The notes beneath the pieces are model-generated. The model ran no database searches and was not told where the DNA came from. It worked only from the letters and a program-made list of their open reading frames with translations. The position numbers were made by a program, and so were the translations under genes. From Methanosphaera stadtmanae (GTDB lineage: Archaea > Methanobacteriota > Methanobacteria > Methanobacteriales > Methanobacteriaceae), in assembly GCA_015062805.1 (NCBI GenBank), contig SUTQ01000017.1:1-49957 (forward strand): 49,957 bases of DNA, given 5' to 3'. Of the stretch, positions 1 through 13,175 are shown piece after piece; positions within the stretch are counted from its first letter, which is position 1; every line of letters begins with the position of its first letter.

Positions 1-124
1 TAATCAAAAAGGGGTCATGAGAAGTAATAAAATAATTAATACAAATAATAAAAAATAAAATCATTACATCTAAAAAAAATAGTAATACTAAACAACAAAA
101 AAAGATAATTTTGTCGGACACTCA
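1..124. repeat. Left arm of long inverted repeat
   Basis: These 124 bases reappear as the reverse complement at 49752-49873 with one substitution (in the first 14 bases) and a two-base difference in one A-run (8 A against 6 A). The inner edge is sharp: both arms share TGTCGGACACTCA and then diverge. The outer edge may lie beyond the window. No open reading frame is contained in it. It could be a MITE-like or IS-end remnant or a dispersed intergenic repeat; I cannot name a family. Confidence 0.9.
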
Positions 125-225
125 AATATTAAAATTTTACCTATCAAAAAAAATTAAAAACTCAAAAAGATAAATATATTTATAATATTTATCATCAGTT
201 AAAGAATGTTAAGGGAGGTAAAACT
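125..225 (+). promoter_or_regulatory. polC upstream region with TATA-like box and Shine-Dalgarno
   Basis: This short AT-rich stretch lies between the repeat arm and polC. A TATA-like sequence (AAATATATTTATAATATT) runs over about 172-190, and a strong ribosome binding site, GGGAGGT, lies at 214-220, six bases before the GTG codon at 226. That spacing is why GTG is taken as the start. Confidence 0.5.
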
Positions 226-3588
<3,363 letters not shown>

Positions 3589-3717
3589 AATTCCCCTCCA
3601 AACTATTTTTTAAATTTTTGTTTTTTGTTATACGAACGGTTTAATCAAATACGAACCAAAAAAAGTAATTATTATATATTAACATAGACTAATAATAATT
3701 TAGAATTAAATATTGAT
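3589..3717 (+). promoter_or_regulatory. polC terminator and nrdD promoter with paired ATACGAAC boxes
   Basis: A T-rich tract at 3605-3630 probably ends the polC transcript. Downstream, the octamer ATACGAAC occurs twice in the same orientation, at 3630-3637 and 3650-3657, 20 bases apart (about two helical turns). It lies just upstream of a TATA-like element TTATATATT (3672-3680). The position fits a transcription-factor site for nrdD, but the regulator is unknown. TATA placement predicts a start near 3705. Confidence 0.5.
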
Positions 3718-3728
3718 ATGTGATTAAT

Positions 3729-6044
3729 ATGATGAAAGACCCAGAAACCATACAAGACACTTATAACCTTAATGAAATACACGTTATAAAAAATGACGGA
3801 ATAAAAGAAAAATTCAGCTACGAAAAATTAATTAAATCATGCATAATGATTAATATACCTTTAGGACTTGCAGAAAAAATTGCATACAAAGTTTCTAAAG
3901 AAGCACACGATAATATTACAACAAAAGAAATTAAAACCTTAATTTACGAATATCTCCAAGAAGAAAATACAAAACTTGCAGATAAATATTATAACAACAA
4001 CACATTACGTGTAAGAACAGGTAGAGACACAATCGAACCATTCGACAAATCAAAAATAGCAAACACGTTAATACAGGAAACACAAACAACTCCAAAATTA
4101 GCAAACAAAATAGCTAATGAAGTTTATAAAGAACTAAAAAAATTACAATTAGACTATTTAACAGCACCTATCATAAGAGAAATGGTAAATACAAAATTAA
4201 CAGAAAATGGGCTTGAATCATTAAGAAGAAAATACACAAGATTAGGAATGCCTGTATACAACATCACAAACCTAATCGAACAGGGAAACAAAGATAACGC
4301 AAACATGATGCATAACCCTGAAACAATCCACAAATATGTTGCAGATGAATCATTAAAACAATACGCACTATTAAATATATTACCACACCATTTAGCAGAT
4401 GCACACATGAATGGTACCGTACACATTCACGATTTGGAATTCTTTGCAGGAAGACCAATCAACTGTTTACAACACGATTTAAGACAGTTCATCAGATACG
4501 GACTTAAAGTCGACGGAACAGGAGATCACACAAGTGTAGCCGGAGCACCTAACCACATTGAAACATTAATGAATCATTCCGGAGAAATAATGTTGGCAGC
4601 TCAACAGAACATGAGTGGTGGACAATCCATGAGTCTATGGAACGTCTTTGTAGCTCCATTCGCAGTTGGATTATCATACGAAAAAATTAAACAGTCCGTT
4701 GAAATGTTAATATTCAACCTAAACATGGCATACGCAGCACGTGGAGGACAAGTACCATTTACAAGCATTGGACTAGAATTCACAGTACCTGACTTCCTCA
4801 AAAACGAACCTGCATACGGTCCTGGAGGAAAAGTATGCGGTGTATACGGAGACTATGAAAAAGAAGTAAGATTACTACAAAAAGCTTTCACTGAAGCACT
4901 AATCAAAGGAGATGCTGAAGGAAAACCTCACCTATTCCCTAACACAATATACTACCTAAGAAAAGAATGTTTAACACCAGAATTCCAGGAAGATATTGAC
5001 AGAGTACATTACTTATCCGCAAAATTCGGAACAGCATACTTCATTAACATGTTACCAAAATACATGGGAAACATGGCAAACTATATGGGATGTAGAACAA
5101 GACTATCAGACAACTGGACAGGAGACTGGGAAAAAGACTGTCTCAGAACGGGAAACCTAGCCTATGTAACCATGAACCTTCCACGTATCGGATACAACGC
5201 AAGAGACGAAAACGAAATATTCGATTACCTGGACGACTACATGAACATAGTTGAAGAAGTATTGATGATTAGAAGAGAAAGAGCATTAAAATGTCTAAAT
5301 GATTACAAACTCTTACCGTTCCTAACACAAAAAATGGGTGAAGACCCATATTACCAAGTGGACAACAGTACATTATCCTTCGGATTTGTAGGATTAAACG
5401 AAATGCTGATGGCACAGACCGGTGCAGGACTTGAAGATCCAGAATCAAACAAATTAGGTCATAAAGTATTAGACCACATAAACGACAGAGCCAACCAACT
5501 TAAAAGTGAAACAGGTCTAAGATGGGGAGTTATTCAAACACCTGCAGAAAGTACGGCATACAGATTCGCTACAATGGATAGGGAAAAATACCCTGACCAA
5601 GTAATATGTAATGGAGACGCAAATGCTTCATACTACACAAACAGTAGTCACGTTCCAGTAGACACAGCATTAAGTCTACCTGAAAAAATAAAAATAGAAT
5701 CGGATTACCATCCTAAAACACAGGGAGGACACATTTTCCACGCATTTATGGGAGAATCATACAGTGACCCTGACAGTTTAATGAGTTTAACAAACAAAAT
5801 TACAAGAAAAACAGACATTGGATTTTGGGCATACAGCAGCGCTTTAAGTTTCTGTATAAACTGTAAAACCTTGATGAAAGGATTACAATCCACATGTACA
5901 CACTGTGGAGAAACAAAAAACGTAGAATGGTATGACAGAATTACAGGATACGTACAACAAGTGGGACATTCCGAAAGTGCATCCGGTGGATGGAATGCAG
6001 GTAAAAAACAAGAATTATTAGATAGAAAACGATGGGAACAATAG
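3729..6044 (+). CDS. nrdD: Anaerobic ribonucleoside-triphosphate reductase (class III)
   Basis: This is a glycyl-radical enzyme that makes deoxynucleotides under anoxic conditions. An N-terminal ATP-cone (roughly residues 15-105) provides allosteric control. The large barrel domain follows, then a C-terminal zinc site (CINC at about 5850-5865 and CTHC near 5896) and the radical motif RITGY, with the glycine encoded at 5946-5948. The frame is open from a GTG at 3720. I prefer ATG 3729 because the sequence GTGAT at 3720-3724 pairs with the 16S rRNA tail and sits four bases upstream. ATG 3732 is also possible. No activating enzyme gene (nrdG) is adjacent, so it must be elsewhere in the genome. 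Codon usage resembles the neighbours. Confidence 0.95.
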   Translation: MMKDPETIQDTYNLNEIHVIKNDGIKEKFSYEKLIKSCIMINIPLGLAEKIAYKVSKEAHDNITTKEIKTLIYEYLQEENTKLADKYYNNNTLRVRTGRDTIEPFDKSKIANTLIQETQTTPKLANKIANEVYKELKKLQLDYLTAPIIREMVNTKLTENGLESLRRKYTRLGMPVYNITNLIEQGNKDNANMMHNPETIHKYVADESLKQYALLNILPHHLADAHMNGTVHIHDLEFFAGRPINCLQHDLRQFIRYGLKVDGTGDHTSVAGAPNHIETLMNHSGEIMLAAQQNMSGGQSMSLWNVFVAPFAVGLSYEKIKQSVEMLIFNLNMAYAARGGQVPFTSIGLEFTVPDFLKNEPAYGPGGKVCGVYGDYEKEVRLLQKAFTEALIKGDAEGKPHLFPNTIYYLRKECLTPEFQEDIDRVHYLSAKFGTAYFINMLPKYMGNMANYMGCRTRLSDNWTGDWEKDCLRTGNLAYVTMNLPRIGYNARDENEIFDYLDDYMNIVEEVLMIRRERALKCLNDYKLLPFLTQKMGEDPYYQVDNSTLSFGFVGLNEMLMAQTGAGLEDPESNKLGHKVLDHINDRANQLKSETGLRWGVIQTPAESTAYRFATMDREKYPDQVICNGDANASYYTNSSHVPVDTALSLPEKIKIESDYHPKTQGGHIFHAFMGESYSDPDSLMSLTNKITRKTDIGFWAYSSALSFCINCKTLMKGLQSTCTHCGETKNVEWYDRITGYVQQVGHSESASGGWNAGKKQELLDRKRWEQ

Positions 6045-6066
6045 TTAACCCATCTCTAACTTTTTT

Positions 6067-6885
6067 TTATAAAAATTTTTCATCAATAGTAACGGCAGTA
6101 CCGTAAGCGGCAACAACCACATCCGGTGGAATCTGCTGATTATAATTCGTATATTCAAACTGTAGTTCAACAATTGCATTTGCGTTTAATTTAAGAGCCT
6201 CTTTTTCCAAATTGTGTAAAATATATCTTCTTGCAATAGCATAATCCTGATGTTTTAATAAAGACTTATTTTCGATTGTAGCACCTATATACTCAAGACG
6301 TTCAAGATGATTCTTTTCATCGAAATCAATGACATCCTCCGAAAATACCAAACCATGATATTCATTAATAGGATAATTAGGCTTGGAATTGAACATCATT
6401 ACCTTAAAGTCATCCACATCTTCCAAATCCGTAACATGTACATGTGATTCCTCGTTTTTAAATATTTTAAATACTATAAAACTACCCAATAATCCAAACA
6501 AGTAAGTTATTAAGAAGTATAATCCGATTAATAGATAATTTATTATTAAAGGGAATGCAGCCTGCAACATCAATAAAAATCCACCAACCGTGAATATATT
6601 GAAGGTTAATGGATTTGAAGGAAACAGCCAACCTATTCCGTTGGTAACGAAAAACAGAATAATTGCACTTATAGCTCCTGATGAGTTATTTCGAGTATAA
6701 TTTGATACAATGGTCTCAACAAATCCTGCCACTATAGGAGCAATGAAAATATTGATATTTACTCCATATATCAGTAACTTATGCTTAATACAAAACCATG
6801 TAATTAACATACCTATAAGCAAACCAGACATTATTGAAATTGCCAACAATATCCTGTCTTTATTTACTTTCTCATTTTCAAACAT
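6067..6885 (-). CDS. Membrane protein with C-terminal YbjQ-like domain
   Basis: The 272-residue protein begins with a short cytoplasmic stretch, followed by about four to five hydrophobic segments over residues 11-160. Its soluble C-terminal part (about 165-272) ends with the pattern NANAIVELQFEY...VVVAAYGTAVTI. That pattern resembles the YbjQ/UPF0145 (DUF74, heavy-metal-binding-like) fold. YbjQ proteins are normally small, soluble pentamer-forming proteins, so a membrane-anchored version is less usual. The substrate and role are unknown. It is convergent with nrdD, only 22 bases from it. Family assignment rests on the C-terminal pattern only; the membrane part has no recognised family. Confidence 0.7.
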   Translation of the reverse strand: MFENEKVNKDRILLAISIMSGLLIGMLITWFCIKHKLLIYGVNINIFIAPIVAGFVETIVSNYTRNNSSGAISAIILFFVTNGIGWLFPSNPLTFNIFTVGGFLLMLQAAFPLIINYLLIGLYFLITYLFGLLGSFIVFKIFKNEESHVHVTDLEDVDDFKVMMFNSKPNYPINEYHGLVFSEDVIDFDEKNHLERLEYIGATIENKSLLKHQDYAIARRYILHNLEKEALKLNANAIVELQFEYTNYNQQIPPDVVVAAYGTAVTIDEKFL

Positions 6886-7044
6886 TTTTTATCAACTTAA
6901 CCAAATTAATTATTACAAAATTCATTTATGAAAAATTGTATAATATAGGTAATCACATAAAGATATTATAGAATATAGCACATCATTAATAATAAAATTA
7001 TCGTGTATAAAAAAATATTTACATTTAAACAAAGGAGGACAACA

Positions 7045-7971
7045 ATGGAAAACATGGATTTACTAGTATTAGGACATACTGCTTTTGACTATATCATGGG
7101 AGTTAAAGAATTTTCAAAAATAAATACCTCAGCTATTGTAGAAAAAATGGAAACATTTAATGGAGGAGCCGCAGGAAACGTTGCTGTTGTAGCAAGCAAG
7201 ATGGGTTTGGATGTGGGTCTGATTTCATGTATAGGTAAGGATTTCAAGGACAGTGATTATGAAAAGGAAATGATTGAAGAGGGAATTGACATATCCCATA
7301 TGATTGTTTCAGAAAAAGCCAACACGCCAACTGCATTTGTTTTGACAAATCCCGAAGACGAACAGATGTTTTACTTCTATTGGGGTGCTGCAGATGAATA
7401 TGCCAACACAGATGTTCCTAAAGAAGCAATTGACAATGCACGTGCAGTTCATCTTGCAACAGGAGACCCTGAATTCAACATAAAATCCGGAAAATACGCT
7501 TACGAAAACAATAAATTAGTTTCATTCGATCCGGGACAGGACTTACACTTGTACTCTACAAAAGATTTAGAGGAACTTGTGAAAAATTGCAACATACTCT
7601 TTGGGAATGAACATGAAATAGAGCATATTTGTTTCTTACTGGAAAAATCTATCGATGACCTTTTGAATGAAGGTTTGGACATAGTTGTTCAAACTCTGGG
7701 TGACAAAGGCAGTACAATATATGCCAAAGGCGAAGAGCCATTGAACATTGAAGTTGTCCCAACTGAAGCCGTTGACCCTACCGGTGCAGGTGATTCATAT
7801 CGTGCTTCCTTTTTAAGCTTATACCTAAGAGACAATGATCTTAAAACATGTGGTCGCTTTGCCAGTACGGTATCTTCATATATTGTTGAAACTCAAGGAA
7901 CACAAACCAACATACCTACCGCCGATCAAGCATTGGAAAGAATGAATAATGCATGGCCCGAAACGTTATAA
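7045..7971 (+). CDS. PfkB-family carbohydrate/nucleoside kinase
   Basis: A ribokinase-superfamily kinase of 308 residues that phosphorylates a sugar or nucleoside with ATP. The N-terminal glycine motif GGAAGN is near residues 39-45. The signature DPTGAGDSYRASF begins at D244 and contains the catalytic base D250. The frame extends upstream to a GTG at 7003, but ATG 7045 has GGAGG five bases before it (7034-7038) and aligns with the family start. The substrate cannot be told from sequence; archaeal relatives include broad nucleoside kinases and ribokinase-like enzymes. The following thiC is 307 bases downstream with its own promoter, so a link to HMP kinase (ThiD) chemistry is not supported. 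Confidence 0.88.
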   Translation: MENMDLLVLGHTAFDYIMGVKEFSKINTSAIVEKMETFNGGAAGNVAVVASKMGLDVGLISCIGKDFKDSDYEKEMIEEGIDISHMIVSEKANTPTAFVLTNPEDEQMFYFYWGAADEYANTDVPKEAIDNARAVHLATGDPEFNIKSGKYAYENNKLVSFDPGQDLHLYSTKDLEELVKNCNILFGNEHEIEHICFLLEKSIDDLLNEGLDIVVQTLGDKGSTIYAKGEEPLNIEVVPTEAVDPTGAGDSYRASFLSLYLRDNDLKTCGRFASTVSSYIVETQGTQTNIPTADQALERMNNAWPETL

Positions 7972-8278
7972 TAATAAGAAAAATTTTTTAATTCAACATA
8001 ACCCCCCCCCCACTTTTTTTATTATTCTTCAAATTTTCAGAATAAAAATTAATTGAATAAATCTACCATTTTTACATGTTTTTGAAATTAAGACTAAAAT
8101 TAAATTAATAAAACCCAAAAATTATAAATTAATCTTTATTTTCCTAATAAAACTCTAAAAATCTTTAAATACTCATATAAAGTAATATGTAATTAGTTTA
8201 TTATGAATGTAATAATCAGAAAAAATTATCAAATGATAATTTAATATAACAACAAAAGATTTAAGGAGTAAAAAAATA
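7972..8278 (+). promoter_or_regulatory. Intergenic leader of thiC-1 with C10 tract and palindrome
   Basis: This 307-base gap has no gene. A run of ten C (8002-8011) followed by a T-tract stands out in otherwise AT-rich DNA. A TATA-like TTTAAATA lies at about 8164-8171 (CATATAAAG at 8174-8182 is an alternative). Downstream, 8223-8242 is a perfect 9-bp inverted repeat (AAATTATCA / TGATAATTT, loop AA), which would fall in the 5' leader. Shine-Dalgarno AAGGAG is at 8263-8268. I looked for the conserved TPP-riboswitch core and did not find it. Confidence 0.5.
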
Positions 8279-9580
8279 ATGACACAAATGACAGAAGCCA
8301 TGAATGGTAACATTACAGAAGCCATGAAACAAGTTGCAAAAGATGAAAAATTAGATCCGGAATACATTAGGAAAATGGTAGCAAAAGGATACATTGCAAT
8401 ACCAGACAACAATCAAAGAGAAACCGTAGCAGTAGGTATAGGTAAAAACCTTAGAACAAAAGTAAATGCTACCATAGGTACTTCAACAGACATAGTCAAT
8501 TTGGATGAAGAATTAGAAAAAGCAAAAGCTGCAGAAGAAGCAGGCTGTGACACCCTCATGGAATTAAGTATCGGTGGTGACTTGGACAAAATCAGAAGAA
8601 CCGTACTAAAAAACACCAACAAACCAGTGGGAAGTGTACCCATCTACCAGACAGCTGTTGAAGCAATTGAAAAAGATGGTGCGGCAATCAACATGGATCC
8701 TGATGAAATGATTAAAAACATTGAAAAACAAGCAAAAGATGGAATAGATTTCATGGCAATTCACTGTTCTGTAAACAGAGAAACATTAAAAAGATTGAAA
8801 AGACAGGGACGTAATGGTGGATTAGTAAGCCGTGGAGGATCATTCATATCCTCATGGATGGTACACAATGACAGTGAAAACCCATTATACGAAAATTACG
8901 ACCAAATTTTAGATATTGTAGAAGAATATGATGTATGTTTAAGTATGGCTAATGCAATGCGTGCAGGAGCATTAACAGATTCTACTGACAGGGCACAGAT
9001 ACAAGAACTGATTATCTTAGGTGAATTAGTGGACAGAGCAAGAGAAAGAGGAGTTCAAACAATAGTTGAAGGTCCGGGACACATCCCTATAAACGAAATT
9101 GAAACAAACATCAACATACAAAAGAAAATGTGTAACAATGCACCATTCTATATGTTAGGTCCTATCGTAACAGATATTGCACCCGCTTACGACCACATCG
9201 TATCAGCTATAGGAGCAGCACAATGTGCAAAATCCGGAGCAGACTTCATATGTTATGTGACACCTGCAGAACACTTGGCATTACCTGATGTACAGGACGT
9301 GAAAGAAGGAGTAATAGCAACAAAAATAGGGGCTCATGCAGGAGACATTGCAATCGATATGGAAAGATTTGGAGAAGACGATATTAAAATGGCCGATGCA
9401 AGAAAAACATTAAACTGGCCTGCACAATACGATTTAGCAATGTGGCCAGATGATGCTAAAGCTATCAGAGACAAAAGACCACCTGAAGAAGAAGATACTT
9501 GTACAATGTGTGGAAACTACTGTGCAATAAAAATTGTAAACCAATGGTTAGACAAAGCAGACAAAACCGCATTTGACTAA
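8279..9580 (+). CDS. thiC: ThiC-family phosphomethylpyrimidine synthase, paralog 1
   Basis: A radical-SAM enzyme of the ThiC family, which converts aminoimidazole ribotide to the pyrimidine moiety (HMP-P) of thiamine. It has 433 residues, the archaeal ThiC length. The C-terminal cluster motif C408-x2-C411-x3-C415 (CTMCGNYC) binds the [4Fe-4S] cluster. Internal family segments such as [14 protein letters not shown] and [14 protein letters not shown] are present. A second ThiC is encoded at 25066-26346, so one of the two may have a different product such as 5-hydroxybenzimidazole (see findings). It starts at ATG with AAGGAG ten bases upstream. It is a single-gene unit, ending in a hairpin shared with the convergent gene. 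Confidence 0.93.
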   Translation: MTQMTEAMNGNITEAMKQVAKDEKLDPEYIRKMVAKGYIAIPDNNQRETVAVGIGKNLRTKVNATIGTSTDIVNLDEELEKAKAAEEAGCDTLMELSIGGDLDKIRRTVLKNTNKPVGSVPIYQTAVEAIEKDGAAINMDPDEMIKNIEKQAKDGIDFMAIHCSVNRETLKRLKRQGRNGGLVSRGGSFISSWMVHNDSENPLYENYDQILDIVEEYDVCLSMANAMRAGALTDSTDRAQIQELIILGELVDRARERGVQTIVEGPGHIPINEIETNINIQKKMCNNAPFYMLGPIVTDIAPAYDHIVSAIGAAQCAKSGADFICYVTPAEHLALPDVQDVKEGVIATKIGAHAGDIAIDMERFGEDDIKMADARKTLNWPAQYDLAMWPDDAKAIRDKRPPEEEDTCTMCGNYCAIKIVNQWLDKADKTAFD

Positions 9581-9594
9581 AAAAAAGAGTCTAA

Positions 9595-9619
9595 AATTAA
9601 TGGGTTAACCCCATTAATT
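9595..9619. terminator. Bidirectional hairpin between thiC-1 and the TrkA-like gene
   Basis: A perfect 10-bp stem (AATTAATGGG / CCCATTAATT) with a five-base loop lies between the two convergent genes. Its right side overlaps the stop codon of the minus-strand gene by two bases. The plus-strand transcript would carry few U residues after it, so its strength as a terminator is uncertain. Confidence 0.55.
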
Positions 9620-10286
9620 ATATTATACTATTTTCAGTGAATTTTTTTGTAACTTCTTTAAGGTAATCCGATTTGGTGATTACTGAAATTTTCTGATTTT
9701 TCTCAAATAACGTATCCTTCTGTGGGATTACCAATTCGCCATCATCATCATAGACTGCACAAACTATATAATTTTCTGTAGGACTATAATCCAAAACAGG
9801 TTTTCCAAACAATTTCTTATTTTCCAACCTTAACTCAAGCATTTCTGTGGAACCCCTACCCAATACAATCAAGTCCGCAATTTTCGGTCTTGTAATGAGT
9901 CTTTCCAAATATGTTGCCACAGATGCTTCAGGACTGACTGTAATATCAATACCAACATTTTTAAAAGCAGTTTCATGTTCCAAATCATTTACTCTGGCAA
10001 TCCTCTTGGTAATATTTGGATAATTCAAACTCAACACTGAACTGAAAAGATTTACCTTATCATCACCGGTTGCTGCTACAAAAACATCAGCATCAGATAT
10101 GTCTGCATCTTCAAGAACCTTAACACTTGAAGCATCCCCATTTATAACCATCGCTTCAGAATCTTCTGCAACCTCCTTAGAAATTGCAGGATCGCTTTCA
10201 ACAATAGTCACACTCAATCCTTCGCGAATAAGTGATTTTGAAAGGTTTACACCTACTCTTCCCGCGCCTACTATAATTACATACAT
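9618..10286 (-). CDS. TrkA-family NAD-binding K+ transport regulator
   Basis: The protein has an N-terminal Rossmann RCK/TrkA-N domain: MYVIIVGAGRVG at the start, then the acidic end of strand 2 (VESD), followed by VINGDAS. It also has a TrkA-C domain (about residues 135-215). Such proteins gate Trk/Ktr potassium transporters in response to NAD(H) or nucleotides. No membrane partner (TrkH/KtrB) is adjacent. The open frame begins at GTG 10295, but ATG 10286 gives the classical family N-terminus and has GTGTGA just upstream as a likely ribosome site. The length from this start is 222 residues, normal for single-RCK TrkA proteins. Confidence 0.88.
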   Translation of the reverse strand: MYVIIVGAGRVGVNLSKSLIREGLSVTIVESDPAISKEVAEDSEAMVINGDASSVKVLEDADISDADVFVAATGDDKVNLFSSVLSLNYPNITKRIARVNDLEHETAFKNVGIDITVSPEASVATYLERLITRPKIADLIVLGRGSTEMLELRLENKKLFGKPVLDYSPTENYIVCAVYDDDGELVIPQKDTLFEKNQKISVITKSDYLKEVTKKFTENSII

Positions 10287-10531
10287 AAAATTCACACGTT
10301 AATTTAATATTTATTATATTATTAATTGTAATATTTAAGTTTGAGCAAAAAATCAAAAATAATTATAAACCATCAAAAACATAAATATTATTATTAATGA
10401 TTTTTCATATAGATATTAATTAAATATTATACGACTATTTTAATCTTTTTAGATTTAAAAAAATCTATATTTAGAATATAACCACAAATCAATTTTATAA
10501 CTTTATTATTAAACGATATATTGTGATATAC
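10287..10531 (+). promoter_or_regulatory. Divergent promoter region (TrkA-like gene / lysS)
   Basis: This AT-rich region lies between two divergently transcribed genes. There are several TATA-like stretches (for example AATATTTATTATATTATTA near 10305-10323 for the minus gene, and AACTTTATTATTAAACGATATA before lysS), but no distinctive operator was recognised. Confidence 0.3.
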
Positions 10532-12121
10532 ATGAGTAAACATTGGACTGAAAGAATAGCAGAAGAATTAAGTCAACAAGGAAGAGATGAATACGTAATA
10601 GGAAGTGGAACATCAATATCCGGATCAGTACACATAGGAAACAGCTGTGACGTATTTATAGCAAACGCAGTTAGTAAAGAATTAAGAAAGTTAGGTGAAA
10701 ATGCTAGAACATTATGGATTGCAGATGATTACGATCCATTAAGAAAAGTACCATTCCCATTACCTGAATCATATGACCAATATTTAGGACAACCATACTA
10801 TGAAATTCCATGTCCGGAAGGTTGTTGCGACAACTTCGTGGAACATTTCCAAAAACCGTTCACCACCGCGTTAGAACCATTCGACATTGAAAATCTCGAA
10901 ATTAAAAGTGGAGCATACATGTATAAAAACGGAATTTATACTGAAGCCACAACAATAGCCTTGGAAAATGCTGAAAGAATAAGAGAAATATTCAACCAAT
11001 ACAGGGAACATCCGTTAAAAGAAGATTGGTTACCTTATAACCCTATATGTACTGAATGTGGAAGAGTAAATACAACTGAAGCATATGACTTCGAAGGAAC
11101 TACCGTAAAATACAGATGTGAATGCGGCCACGAAGGAGAAATGGATTACACTACAGGTAAAGGTAAACTAACATGGAGAGTTGAATGGGCTGCAAGATGG
11201 AAAATATTAAACATCACATGTGAACCTTTCGGTAAAGACCATGCAGCCAGTGGTGGATCATATGACGTAAGTAAAATTATTTCAGAGGAAATATTTGAAT
11301 ATCCTGCGCCATTCCCTGTTCCTTATGAATGGATCACATTAGATGGAGATGCAATGAGTAAATCCAAAGGAGTATTCTTTAGTCCGGAAGCCTGGCTTAA
11401 AATAGGAAAACCTGAAACATTAAATTATTTCATATTCAGAAACAAACCGTTAAAACCAAAAGATTTCTCACCGAAAATGGGATTTTTAGATTTGATGGAT
11501 CAATATGACAGGGTAGAAAGAATTGCATACGGCATTGAAGAAGCAAGCAACGACAAAGAAAAATCAAAACTCACAAAAATTTATGAAATATCCCAGATAC
11601 ATGAATTGCCTGAAGATATGCCTTTCCAACCATCCTACAGATTCCTTACTGTTGCATATCAAATTGCAAACGGCGATGCTGCAAAAATTTATGAAATATT
11701 AAAAAATAACCATCAATTACCTGAAAGATTGGAAAACGTTTCATTTGAAGAATTGAATGATTATGACAAAGAAACATATTTACAAAGGTTAGAATACATA
11801 AACAATTGGCTGGAAACATATGCTCCTAAGTTCGTAAAATTCCAGGTTATGAAAAAGATGCCACGCGTTGAAATAACCGATGATCAGAAAGAGTTTTTAA
11901 ATCAATTGGCAGACGTTCTTGAAAACGAAACTTTCAATAACGATGTTGAATTCCACGACAGAATGTATGAAGTATTGGAATCCCTTGAAATGAAACCTCA
12001 AAAAGCATTCCAGGCAATTTATAAAACAATCATAGGTAAAAAACAGGGACCACGTGCAGCATCATTTGTTTTATCCCTGGACAAAGACTTTGTTATTAAA
12101 AGATTTAGACTTGAAGAATAG
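10532..12121 (+). CDS. lysS: Lysyl-tRNA synthetase, class I
   Basis: This enzyme charges tRNA-Lys. It is the class I (Rossmann) form typical of most archaea and a few bacteria, unrelated to the class II LysRS of most organisms. The HIGH-type motif HIGN is at residues 34-37 and the KMSKS-type motif MSKSKG is at 275-280. Cysteine pairs in the middle (CTECG ... CECG, encoded about 11047-11130) form a probable zinc-binding insertion. It has 529 residues from ATG 10532, the family length. A GTG at 10523 could extend it by three codons, but that sequence (GTGAT) looks like the ribosome binding site for the ATG. Single-gene unit, convergent with the regulator downstream. Confidence 0.97.
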   Translation: MSKHWTERIAEELSQQGRDEYVIGSGTSISGSVHIGNSCDVFIANAVSKELRKLGENARTLWIADDYDPLRKVPFPLPESYDQYLGQPYYEIPCPEGCCDNFVEHFQKPFTTALEPFDIENLEIKSGAYMYKNGIYTEATTIALENAERIREIFNQYREHPLKEDWLPYNPICTECGRVNTTEAYDFEGTTVKYRCECGHEGEMDYTTGKGKLTWRVEWAARWKILNITCEPFGKDHAASGGSYDVSKIISEEIFEYPAPFPVPYEWITLDGDAMSKSKGVFFSPEAWLKIGKPETLNYFIFRNKPLKPKDFSPKMGFLDLMDQYDRVERIAYGIEEASNDKEKSKLTKIYEISQIHELPEDMPFQPSYRFLTVAYQIANGDAAKIYEILKNNHQLPERLENVSFEELNDYDKETYLQRLEYINNWLETYAPKFVKFQVMKKMPRVEITDDQKEFLNQLADVLENETFNNDVEFHDRMYEVLESLEMKPQKAFQAIYKTIIGKKQGPRAASFVLSLDKDFVIKRFRLEE

Positions 12122-12159
12122 CTTTCTTCAAACCTTTTTTTTAAAAAAAAATAGTTTTT

Positions 12160-13035
12160 TTACAATGGCTCGAAGCCAAATTTTACTGTTAACTTTTGTG
12201 CACTATGTGATGCAAAATTTAAGAAGCTTTCAACATCAACACTATTTTTAACGTTCAATGCACTGATTATATGTTGAGTGTATTCCGATAAAACATCACT
12301 GGTATTTAATGATGTATATGATATACTATTATTTATGAAAGTGTAAACGTTTTCATCATGTTCGACTGTGCGAATTGCCTCATGAAATGATTTAACTGTT
12401 TTAACTATATTGAAATCCAAATCGTTGTTTGCCAAAGTTGTCCATGCCAACCTTTGAGCAGAATCTTCCACCTCAACAAAATTCAAACCGTTCAAGTCAT
12501 TTATATTGTTGAATCGTTCGTTTCCATGAGTAAGTAACATTAATTTATCCCGACCCAAAGGTACCGGCTCCAAATCATAAATATAAGCCTGAACCGGATC
12601 ATCAAAACCAAGTATATCCACAAATCCCCTATTTGCCAAATCAAATGCCGCCTCCATATCGGTCTGCAAAATCTTGATATTGTCCAGTTGATAAGCAATT
12701 GACAATTCCCTAATAAACTCGCAGGATATGAATCCGCCAGCCATTACTAAAAAATCATCATCATTCAGTCTCCGTTCATACAATTCATATTTTTCCAAAA
12801 GATTTAATGCAAAATTAGTTAATGTTGAACCTTTATTTGATACCAGCACCAACGGTTCGGACAATAATTCTTCTGCCTTAATAATTCTACGATTCAAAAC
12901 CGTGTGTGATATCCCCAACTCCTTGGCCGCTTTCCTTTGGGATTTATTTGACTTGATGGCCTTCAGTGTGTCAAATAATTTATAATCGTAAACCACATCA
13001 TCAAGTTCCAAATTCAATTTTTTATTAATGCTCAT
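12160..13035 (-). CDS. ModE/LysR-like transcriptional regulator with binding-protein-like domain
   Basis: The 291-residue protein has an N-terminal winged helix-turn-helix (about residues 25-85; SQRKAAKELGISHTVLNRRI is the recognition region). This resembles the ModE/LysR class. A C-terminal region of about 190 residues has the spacing and features of a periplasmic-binding-protein-like ligand domain (AGGFIS ... GFVDILGFDD ... PLGRDKLMLLTHGN). No transporter lies beside it, so the ligand is unknown; molybdate/tungstate-linked or amino-acid-linked regulation is only conjecture. It is divergent from hxlB with a 140-base shared promoter region, so hxlB or the gene itself are candidate targets. 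Confidence 0.75.
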   Translation of the reverse strand: MSINKKLNLELDDVVYDYKLFDTLKAIKSNKSQRKAAKELGISHTVLNRRIIKAEELLSEPLVLVSNKGSTLTNFALNLLEKYELYERRLNDDDFLVMAGGFISCEFIRELSIAYQLDNIKILQTDMEAAFDLANRGFVDILGFDDPVQAYIYDLEPVPLGRDKLMLLTHGNERFNNINDLNGLNFVEVEDSAQRLAWTTLANNDLDFNIVKTVKSFHEAIRTVEHDENVYTFINNSISYTSLNTSDVLSEYTQHIISALNVKNSVDVESFLNFASHSAQKLTVKFGFEPL

Positions 13036-13175
13036 AAAATCAACCGAATATTCTTCAATAAAAAATATAGTAAAAAGTAAATATAAATTTTTACATATAC
13101 AATAATGATAATAATTGAAAGGTAATATTCAATTGAAAATAGTTAAGAATTAGTATTAAGTATTGTAGGGATAAT

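Noticed and set aside
7972-8278. TPP riboswitch upstream of thiC-1 (and of thiC-2)
   Set aside because: The conserved CTGAGA and the GATCTGGATAATGCCAGCG-like halves are absent from both leaders.
7045-9580. PfkB kinase as ThiD paired with thiC-1
   Set aside because: The genes are separated by 307 bases with their own signals, and the kinase looks like a ribokinase/nucleoside kinase with no specific ThiD feature.
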